Below are positions 8,619-15,040 of a stretch of 64,000 bases of DNA, piece by piece. The notes under the pieces are model-generated. The model ran no database searches, was not told the DNA's origin, and saw nothing but the letters and a program-made list of their open reading frames with translations. The stretch spans positions 806,001 through 870,000 of the forward strand of contig NZ_AP024323.1 in NCBI RefSeq assembly GCF_018408855.1, given 5' to 3'. Numbering within the stretch: the stretch's first letter is position 1; each line of letters begins with the position of its first letter. The DNA comes from Caballeronia sp. NK8 (GTDB lineage: Bacteria; Pseudomonadota; Gammaproteobacteria; Burkholderiales; Burkholderiaceae). The translations under genes were made by a program, and so were the position numbers.

Positions 8619-11208
8619 TGCCCGTGCCTCCGCCGATCAGACTCAGCTTGGTATTGAGAAGTCCTGGTTCGAGCACCATGCGCAGGTCCTGCAGCGAACG
8701 CCGCTGCAAGTCCGCTTCGGTGTCGATCTCGCTGGCGAGCGCGGTCCATTTCGCCGTCGCGCTATCCGCCTTCACTTGCCTGAAGATACGCATGCCGCGT
8801 GTGGCCGCATCCTGCGCGTCGGACAGCAGGCGCGCCTGCGTCCTGAATACGTCCGACACGCCCGATTCGAGCCGCTGCGACCCGCCGATGCCGCCATTCG
8901 TCCGATACTGCTGCCAGGCCGTTTGCGCCTGCGTCATCAGTGTCTGCGCGCGGCTGGTGGCCTTGTCCTTGAGCGCTGCAACTTCGGGCGCGACCGCCTT
9001 CGCGTAGAACGTGTCGGCATCGAGATCGAGGGTTTCGTAGAACGACAGCAGCGCGTCCTCGTAATTTTTCGAACCGCGCGCCTTCTGCACGTCGGCGAAC
9101 TGCGCGGCCACGGCCTTTTTGTGCGCGAGTTCCTTTTGCACCGTGGGCGACCACGTACCTTGCGGCAGCTTCTGCAGGCCATCGATTGCCTGCGCGCTCT
9201 GGCCGCGGTTCCACGCATCGGCGACGCTCGTGTATTGCGTGAGTACATCGGCCGGGGGCAACTGGCTCGCGCTCATCTGTTTGAATTTTTCCTGGAACGG
9301 CGGCGTCGAAAAACTGGTCTTGCCCACCGAGCCCGCGAGCGGCGCGAGGCTCGCGCCATTGAGACCGCGACGCAGACCGGCATAGGCATCGAGATCGGCG
9401 CGCACGCGGTCGAGACCCGCGAGGCGCGGATATTTATCGGCGTATTCCTTCAGCGTCGCGTTGATCGCATCGGGATCGTCCTGGCCGAGACTCTTGATGA
9501 TGCTCGCATTGAGCCGGTCGATGGCCGCGAGATAAACGGAGTCGTCGCTTTGCAGCTTGCGCAGATGGCTCAGCGCGAGCGCATAGGGATCGCGGAACTC
9601 GGACACGTATCCCGCGATGCGGTCCAGATCGCGCTGATGCCCTCCCGCGTCCGCTTCCCAGTGCTTCAGGATCGCGCTGATGCGCGACTCATCGCCATAC
9701 ATGCGGATCGGCGCCTCGGCCCCGCCGCGGCCCATCACGAAGCTTTCCAGCTTGCCGATCCATTCGAGTTCGTCGACCAGCGAATGCACATCGGGGTTGT
9801 GCTCGGCGAGCGTTCGCATCTGCACGATGATCGCGTCCGCGCTCGCGAAATCGCCCTTCTTCAACGCGGCGAGCCAGCGCGGCACGTTCGATTTGAGCAC
9901 GGCCTCGGTGTTCATCGAGGCAAACTGCGTGTCCTTCGGATGCGTCTTGAGGTAGTCGTTGGTGACCGTGGCCGCCTCGCCGAATTCGCCGCTCGACATC
10001 AGCGACTTCGCCTCACGCTCGGGCATGCCGATGTAAAAGAGCGCCGAACCGCCCGCGACGAGCACGGCCAGCACGCACGCGAGCACGATGCGCGTGCGGC
10101 GCGCGGCGTGCGGGTCGTCGCTGGCGAGCGCGCGGCGCACTTCGCCCACGAAGAGCGCGAACTTGCTGCGCTTCGCGGCACGCGCGTCCGGGCGCTTTTC
10201 CTCGGCGGGCACGGGCTGCGCTTCTTCGTTGACCTCGTCTTCGCGCGCTGCCGCCTGATCGACGCAGAAGATATCGAGGAACGAATGCGCCGAGCCGACG
10301 AACGTGGTCTTGTCGCTGTCGAATTCGTCGTCGTGGTGAGTGGGCGCGACGGCTTGCGCCACCATCTCGGTGAGCGTCGATTCGCCTTCGTCGCCGTGCA
10401 GTTGCACCCGGTACGCGAAGTGCGTGCCGCCGAACGCGACGGTATCGCCGTTCTTCAGCTCGACCGCCGACGCGCCGAGCCGCTCGCCGTTGATGAAAGT
10501 TCCATTGGTGCTGCCGAGATCCTCGACGAACGGCGCGCCGCCCTTGATGAAGACGTGCGCGTGCCGCCGCGACACGTAATTGACCTGATGCGGATACTGC
10601 TCGCGATAGCGCGAAAAAGTCTCATCGCTCTTGCTGACCAAAAACGGGAACTGCGCGAGTTCGACCGGATGCAGGCCGAGATCGTCGCGCTGCGGCGTGA
10701 GCGTGAGGCCGACAGGCTTCGGCGCGTCGAGCCGCCGCGTGCGCGGCGCGAACTGCACGCGATACGAAAGCCGGCTGCCGAATGAAATGGTGTCGCCGTT
10801 TCGGACGCGCGCGGGCGTGTCGCGCACGGGCGTGCCATTCACGGCAGTGCCGTTCTTGCTGCCGAGATCGGCGATATAGACGAGCCCATGCTCGACGAAG
10901 ATGCGCGCATGGCGGCGCGAAAGCTGCGCCACGGCTTCGGCGGGGCTCGTGTCGAACGGCGCCTCGGTGCGGCCGATCGCGAAGAGATTCTCGTCGATAC
11001 GGATTTCCGTGAGCCGCTCGGCAAGCTCGCCGGCAAGCTCTGGATGCGGCGCGGGCTTGAGGATGACGTCGAACGCCTCGCTCACGCCGGGCTGCTGTAT
11101 CGCGACGGAAACGCCTTGAGCCATGTCCATGTCACGAGGTACGTCCAGAGGAATGCCCGGCAACGCCGGGCGCATGGACAGGTTGGACGGCGCCGAAATC
11201 GATGTCAT
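8596..11208 (-). CDS. Twin-FHA-domain membrane protein of the peptide-export locus
   Basis: About 870 aa. Two cytosolic FHA domains bind phosphothreonine. The first (about 75-150) has GRTE, SRRHA and LGSKNGT. The second (about 190-270) has SRRHAHVF and LGSTNGTFING. An acidic linker leads to one transmembrane helix (about 373-395), then about 470 residues of helical, presumably periplasmic sequence of unknown fold. This layout suggests it relays a phosphorylation state across the inner membrane or docks phosphoproteins at the exporter. The start is taken as the ATG at 11208; a GTG two codons earlier is also possible. It overlaps hlyD and lies 144 bp after the TolC-like gene. No kinase is encoded nearby; the PP2C at 652-1422 is the obvious antagonist. 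Confidence 0.85.
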   Translation of the reverse strand: MTSISAPSNLSMRPALPGIPLDVPRDMDMAQGVSVAIQQPGVSEAFDVILKPAPHPELAGELAERLTEIRIDENLFAIGRTEAPFDTSPAEAVAQLSRRHARIFVEHGLVYIADLGSKNGTAVNGTPVRDTPARVRNGDTISFGSRLSYRVQFAPRTRRLDAPKPVGLTLTPQRDDLGLHPVELAQFPFLVSKSDETFSRYREQYPHQVNYVSRRHAHVFIKGGAPFVEDLGSTNGTFINGERLGASAVELKNGDTVAFGGTHFAYRVQLHGDEGESTLTEMVAQAVAPTHHDDEFDSDKTTFVGSAHSFLDIFCVDQAAAREDEVNEEAQPVPAEEKRPDARAAKRSKFALFVGEVRRALASDDPHAARRTRIVLACVLAVLVAGGSALFYIGMPEREAKSLMSSGEFGEAATVTNDYLKTHPKDTQFASMNTEAVLKSNVPRWLAALKKGDFASADAIIVQMRTLAEHNPDVHSLVDELEWIGKLESFVMGRGGAEAPIRMYGDESRISAILKHWEADAGGHQRDLDRIAGYVSEFRDPYALALSHLRKLQSDDSVYLAAIDRLNASIIKSLGQDDPDAINATLKEYADKYPRLAGLDRVRADLDAYAGLRRGLNGASLAPLAGSVGKTSFSTPPFQEKFKQMSASQLPPADVLTQYTSVADAWNRGQSAQAIDGLQKLPQGTWSPTVQKELAHKKAVAAQFADVQKARGSKNYEDALLSFYETLDLDADTFYAKAVAPEVAALKDKATSRAQTLMTQAQTAWQQYRTNGGIGGSQRLESGVSDVFRTQARLLSDAQDAATRGMRIFRQVKADSATAKWTALASEIDTEADLQRRSLQDLRMVLEPGLLNTKLSLIGGGTGSEERRTP

Positions 11209-11278
11209 GTGCACCCGGCGGCTGTTGAGAGTTTAAGTCACGCATCGTCGTAGTCAATCGTGCAGCAACGGCTCGTCA

Positions 11279-11294
11279 TGCAAATAACGGGCGA
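11279..11294 (-). promoter_or_regulatory. Weak sigma-54-like promoter before the FHA gene
   Basis: On the minus strand TCGCCCGTTATTTGCA has a perfect TTGCA -12 element and correct spacing, but the -24 element is poor (CG instead of GG). It lies about 70 bases upstream of the FHA start. It could add sigma-54 control of the export genes. Confidence 0.3.
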
Positions 11295-11352
11295 TTTAAA
11301 AACGATCGTTAGTTATTCATATCATTGCGTTCGACGTAATTCGTGAAGCGCT

Positions 11353-12801
11353 TCACTTCACCTCGTCCTTGCTCGCGCTTTGCACGTCGATCATCGGCCA
11401 GCCGCCGCCGAGCGCCTTATACAGCGTCACCGTGTCGGACAGAATCTGCTGATGATTCGCGAGCAGCGCGAGTTGCGCGGCGAGCAGTGTGCGCTCCGTC
11501 TCGAACACCTGAAGCTGCGAGATCACGCCCTCTTTCAGTTGCGCGTCGATCTGCGCGGCGACGATCGTCAACTGATCGACTTCCTGCTGCAACTCGACAC
11601 GCTGCTTCGTGTGCGAATCGAGATTGACGAGCGCGTTCTCCACTTCCTCGAACGCGTTCATCACCGTGCTGCGATATTGCTGTTCGGCGACCTGCGTCTG
11701 CGCTTCGGTCGTTTTCACGTGGGCGCGCACGGACGGATCGAGAATCGGGATATTGATGCTCGGCACGAAGCTCAACGTGAACATCTTCAGCAGATCGGTC
11801 AGCTGAAAGCTCGCCGAGCCGGCGCGGCCGGTCAGATTGATGGTCGGCAGTTGCGCGAGCTTCGCCTGGCCGACGAGGTCATAGGCTTCGAGCACGCGAT
11901 ACTCCGCCGCGATCAGATCGGGGCGGCGCGCGAGCAGTTGCGACGGCAGGCCGCTCGGCACCGGCGGCACCTGCACGCGCTTTTGCAGCTTGCCGTCGGG
12001 CATTCTGAATTCGCCCGCGGGCACGCCGATCAGCGTGGAGAGCGCATTGTTCGCGAGATCGCGCGAGCGGCGCAGTTCCAGCAGCTCGCGCGTCAGGCGA
12101 TTGAGTTCCGCGCGCTGCGTGAGCACCTGCGTCTTCGGCACGAGACCGTTCTTCTGCATGCCTTCGAAGATCGTCAGGATCTGCTGGTTCGTGGTGATGG
12201 TCTGCTGCTGCTGGGCGATCTGATCGTCGAACTGGAGAATCTGGAAGTATGTCGTCGACACGAGCGAGACGAGTTCGAGGTAGCCCGCGCGCCAGTCGGC
12301 CTCGGTCGCGCGGAATTCGGCTTTCTGCGCCTGCACGCCCTTCTCGACCGAACCCCAGATGTCGATGTCCCAGCTCACCTGCGTCGCCAGGTTGTACTGC
12401 TTCGAGAACTTCTGGCCGGTGGTCTTCTCGAAGCTCGCGCCAGCGCCCAGATCCATCGACGGCAACGCGCCCGCGCGCGCCTCGCCGATCTGCGCACCCG
12501 CAACCTGAATGCGCGCGGCCAGCACCTTGATGTCGAAGTTGTTGCTGATTGCCTTCTCCACCAGCGCGTCCAGAGTCGGATCGTGGAACTGCTTCCACCA
12601 GTCGGGCTGGATGGTGTCGGACGCGGCGACCTTGGATGAGTCGATTTTCGTGAAGGCGGTTTTCTCGGGGGTATCGGGACGCTGATAGGTCGGCACTTTC
12701 ACGTCGATGCAGCCCGACAGCAGCGCCGCGGCAATGAGCGCTGGCAGCACGGCCCCTTTTCGCTCGATGGTCACGCGCAACGATGACAACAAGGCTTGCA
12801 C
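11353..12801 (-). CDS. TolC-like outer-membrane efflux lipoprotein (NodT/OprM type)
   Basis: 482 aa. A lipoprotein signal ends in LLSGC, so the protein is acylated and anchored in the outer membrane. Two OEP repeats follow (about 55-260 and 270-470), with the usual WWKQFHDPTLDALV start and long helices. It forms the trimeric outer duct for the HlyD-like/ABC pair. GTG start at 12801 with GGGAG seven to eight bases upstream. The family normally serves RND pumps; the location ahead of FHA, HlyD and C39-ABC genes on the same strand assigns it here to type I peptide export, though it could serve other pumps too. Confidence 0.9.
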   Translation of the reverse strand: MQALLSSLRVTIERKGAVLPALIAAALLSGCIDVKVPTYQRPDTPEKTAFTKIDSSKVAASDTIQPDWWKQFHDPTLDALVEKAISNNFDIKVLAARIQVAGAQIGEARAGALPSMDLGAGASFEKTTGQKFSKQYNLATQVSWDIDIWGSVEKGVQAQKAEFRATEADWRAGYLELVSLVSTTYFQILQFDDQIAQQQQTITTNQQILTIFEGMQKNGLVPKTQVLTQRAELNRLTRELLELRRSRDLANNALSTLIGVPAGEFRMPDGKLQKRVQVPPVPSGLPSQLLARRPDLIAAEYRVLEAYDLVGQAKLAQLPTINLTGRAGSASFQLTDLLKMFTLSFVPSINIPILDPSVRAHVKTTEAQTQVAEQQYRSTVMNAFEEVENALVNLDSHTKQRVELQQEVDQLTIVAAQIDAQLKEGVISQLQVFETERTLLAAQLALLANHQQILSDTVTLYKALGGGWPMIDVQSASKDEVK

Positions 12802-13113
12802 GATCTCGCTCCCGGTGAACGCGCACCGACGGTCAGGTTTTAGTGATGAGAAGCGCGGCGCCCGTTCGGTTCTTCAAGTAAATCACACGGCGCGCCGGGA
12901 CTCCATACGGGTTAAGTCACGTGGCGCGCGCGTGCTCTTTGACACGTCGCGCGCCCGTGACGCGGTCCGGCTGGAGGATGCGACCCTCGCCGAACCGCAA
13001 CGCCCCGGAATGCGGGCGGTGTTACAGCGGAGATCCCCGTACCCCGCTTTTACTGCTGACGGCATGGATGCTTTACTGCGTCGGCGCGCCATTCATTCCG
13101 CGCGCCGATCGCT
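12802..13113. other. 312-bp gap between GG-peptide gene 2 and the TolC-like gene
   Basis: No gene seen. It holds the strong hairpin at 12923-12955. No convincing sigma-54 promoter was found here, so the export genes may be read from the promoter in front of the peptide gene, or from an unrecognised sigma-70 promoter. Confidence 0.5.
12923..12955 (-). other. GC-rich hairpin between peptide gene 2 and exporter operon
   Basis: A 12-bp stem (GGCGCGCG/CGCGCGCC plus CGTG/CACG, one bulged T) with an eight-base loop. No T-tract follows on the minus strand, so it is not a classical terminator. It may attenuate or stabilise the transcript, giving much peptide mRNA and less transporter mRNA. That role is inference. 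Confidence 0.4.
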
Positions 13114-13413
13114 TCATGCGAGATTGCCCGCCAAGCCGAAGTTGACGTTGGCGATGTTGCGCGCGTCCTGCTTCGGCGCCACCGTGGATTGCGACTTGAG
13201 CGCCTCGGCGAACGCGATGTTGCTGCCGTTCTGGTTGAACGTGGTCTGCGTCTGGTTGATGATCTGCTGCGGGTTGAACGGCATCGAGAGCGTCGCCCCG
13301 TCCATCGAGATGAAGCCGGGGAACAGCACGGCACTGCCTCCATGCACGGCCGACATCGCACGGCGGTCGAGTTCGGTGGTGACGGGAAGGTCCTTGATGG
13401 TCAGCGTCTTCAT
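13114..13413 (-). CDS. Double-glycine leader peptide precursor 2 (probable C39/ABC-exported peptide)
   Basis: 99 aa. The 26-residue leader ends ELDRRAMSAVHGG and aligns without gaps to the leader of the 220-546 product. The 73-residue core is Cys-free and Asn/Gln-rich (9 Asn, 7 Gln; for example NPQQIINQTQTTFNQNG), otherwise unlike core 1. ATG at 13413 with AAGGAG eight bases upstream. A strong sigma-54 promoter lies 70-90 bp upstream. It precedes the TolC-FHA-HlyD-isomerase-exporter genes on the same strand. Core composition suggests an aggregating or fibre-forming peptide rather than a small pore-forming bacteriocin, but no function can be assigned. Confidence 0.82.
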   Translation of the reverse strand: MKTLTIKDLPVTTELDRRAMSAVHGGSAVLFPGFISMDGATLSMPFNPQQIINQTQTTFNQNGSNIAFAEALKSQSTVAPKQDARNIANVNFGLAGNLA

Positions 13414-13485
13414 TTCCGTGCTCCTTGGGTGCGCATTGCGCATTCGGTGGTGGCTTCGACAACTTGTCTGCTTGCAACCATTCAA

Positions 13486-13501
13486 TGCATAGGGTGTGCC
13501 A
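13486..13501 (-). promoter_or_regulatory. Sigma-54 (-24/-12) promoter of GG-peptide gene 2
   Basis: On the minus strand TGGCACACCCTATGCA carries a perfect TGGCAC -24 element and a TGC -12 element. GG and GC are exactly 12 bases apart. Predicted start is near 13475, about 62 bases before the ATG at 13413. Confidence 0.75.
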
Positions 13502-13620
13502 ACCGCGTCATGCACCTGCTGTTTTTCGTGTCCGCCCTTACTGCATACGGCTCTCGGCGGTACCTGAAATTTCTTGCCGTAACCATCGTGATGTCGCTCG
13601 ACCAACACTTCGGACTCCGA

Positions 13621-13640
13621 CTGTCGGTTTCGTTGCGACA
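13621..13640. promoter_or_regulatory. Candidate upstream activator site of GG-peptide gene 2
   Basis: The dyad TGTCG-N9-CGACA starts with the same CTGTCGGTT 9-mer found at 41-49. Its centre is about 143 bp upstream of the -12 element. Binding by the local sigma-54 activator is inference; a shared 9-mer alone could be chance. Confidence 0.4.
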
Positions 13641-13752
13641 TCTCCCGACGACGCGCAGACGAACGTCTCCCTCCGCGTTACGCACGCGGAATCGAAGTCG
13701 ATGAAGGAAACCGGGAAAGGCGCCGCTCGGCCTGCTCCAGCAGCGCCCGAAC

Positions 13753-14211
13753 TCACTTGACGTAAATCGTGATCTTCCTGGAATACACCGGCGGGTTATG
13801 CGGTATGTGCTTGTCGTCGCCCATCAGAAGCTGAATCGTGTGCTTGCCCGGCGGCAGTTCGAGCATCGTTTCGGTTTCGCCGGCGCCGTAGTGCAGGTGA
13901 TTGCGATCCGATGGAATCTCCTGATCCATCGGCGGCAGGTCCACGTCGATCAACAAATGATGATGCCCCGTGTTCGGAAACTTCACCCCGCGCGGCGCGA
14001 CGCCCATGTAGCGCAGCCCGAACCAGACCTTGAACGGCTTGCCCGCAGGCAGGGTCTGGCCATCGTTCGGATAGCCGATATAGGCGTAAGCGTTGGCGGG
14101 CGCGGGCGTCGGCCCGGCGAACGCGCAAGGCGCGACGCACGCCGTCGCCAGCGCGGCGGCGACGAGGAGCGAACGCGAGAGCGCGAGCGCGTCAGCGGAT
14201 CGATTCTTCAT
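13753..14211 (-). CDS. DUF4399-family exported protein (copy A)
   Basis: 152 aa. Signal peptide to about residue 32 (ending CAFAG). A DUF4399 domain follows with the conserved blocks GHHHLLIDVDLPP and IPSDRNHLHYGAGETE, then PPGKHTIQLL. His-rich motifs could bind metal; no activity is established for the family. The ATG at 14211 is chosen over a TTG at 14229. It lies 48 bp behind copy B and is probably co-transcribed with it. Why this pair sits beside the peptide-export locus is unknown. Confidence 0.85.
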   Translation of the reverse strand: MKNRSADALALSRSLLVAAALATACVAPCAFAGPTPAPANAYAYIGYPNDGQTLPAGKPFKVWFGLRYMGVAPRGVKFPNTGHHHLLIDVDLPPMDQEIPSDRNHLHYGAGETETMLELPPGKHTIQLLMGDDKHIPHNPPVYSRKITIYVK

Positions 14212-14259
14212 GTCGTATGCCCTCGGCAAATGCGCGGGTTTCGCGAGTCATTTCACGGC

Positions 14260-14697
14260 TCATTTCACAGTGATCGTGATCTTCTTCGAATAGACCGGCG
14301 GATCGTGCGGAACGTGGTTGTAGTCGCCCAACAGCAACTGCAGCGTGTGTTTGCCCGGCGGCAGTTCGAGCCGCGCATCGGTTTCGCCCGCGCCGTAGTG
14401 CAGATGATTGCGATCGGACGGAATCTCCTGATCGAGCGGCGGCAGGTCCACGTCGATCAGAAGATGGTGATGCCCCACGTTCGGCAGATCGACGCCCTTT
14501 GGACAGATGCCCATGTTGCGCAAGCCCATGCGAACCCACAGCTTGCCGCCGGAAATCACGGCGCCGTCGGGCGGCCAGATGATGTACGCCTCGGCGTTCG
14601 GCGGCGCGGGCGTGCGTGCACGCGCGGCGGAGAACGACGAATCGGCGGCCAGTGCGGCCAGGGAAGCCAGCGCGCCAAGCACGGTTCTTCTCAGCAT
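14260..14697 (-). CDS. DUF4399-family exported protein (copy B)
   Basis: 145 aa with an N-terminal signal (RRTVLGALASLAALA) and a DUF4399 domain almost identical in its central part to copy A (GHHHLLIDVDLPPLDQEIPS and following). It clearly arose by duplication of its neighbour. ATG at 14697 with GAGAGG ten bases upstream. First gene of the probable two-gene operon. Confidence 0.85.
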   Translation of the reverse strand: MLRRTVLGALASLAALAADSSFSAARARTPAPPNAEAYIIWPPDGAVISGGKLWVRMGLRNMGICPKGVDLPNVGHHHLLIDVDLPPLDQEIPSDRNHLHYGAGETDARLELPPGKHTLQLLLGDYNHVPHDPPVYSKKITITVK

Positions 14698-15040
14698 GTT
14701 ATGCACGCCTCTCTCGTTGAAAGGGCTCGCGGATGGGCCAGCGAAATTGCGCCTCGAAACGCGCGAACGCTCGTGCCCGGAGCGGGATGTATCGCGTGAT
14801 GCATCGTCTTCGGCTTTTAGATTAGGACGTAACGTTTAAAAAAGATACGTACACAGGAGGGTCGTTCGTCCCTCATGACGAACCCCTTCTTTCAGGGGAT
14901 TCAGGCTGCGCGCGAGCGCGTGCTATCGTTGTTGGTGCTGATTCACGAGGGCGCGGACCTCGCCCGAAGCAAGCCTCGGCATACCAGCGCGAATGCGCCG
15001 CTATGCCCTCCACTCAAAGCCGGACGGACAGGGTGTGAAT
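14698..15040. other. 343-bp divergent promoter region
   Basis: It lies between the DUF4399 pair (minus) and the caspase-like gene (plus). It holds an AT-rich stretch around 14830-14850 and the inverted repeat GTTCGTC-N6-GACGAAC at 14864-14883, a possible operator. No reliable gene was found; an open frame from 14875 only overlaps the start of the caspase-like gene. Confidence 0.5.
14864..14883. repeat. Inverted repeat GTTCGTC-N6-GACGAAC
   Basis: Perfect seven-base arms in the divergent promoter region. It may be an operator for either side, or a hairpin in the leader of the caspase-like gene. No known regulator is recognised. Confidence 0.35.

Larger units (their letters stand above)
13414..13752. 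other. 339-bp regulatory gap between GG-peptide gene 2 and the DUF4399 genes
   Basis: No gene supported. It contains the sigma-54 promoter (13486-13501) and a possible activator dyad (13621-13640), listed separately. Confidence 0.6.

Noticed and set aside
14761..14776. Sigma-54-like GGGCACGAGCGTTCGC upstream of the DUF4399 genes
   Set aside because: The -24 part fits but the spacing to the GC is one base too long and the -12 part reads TTCGC.
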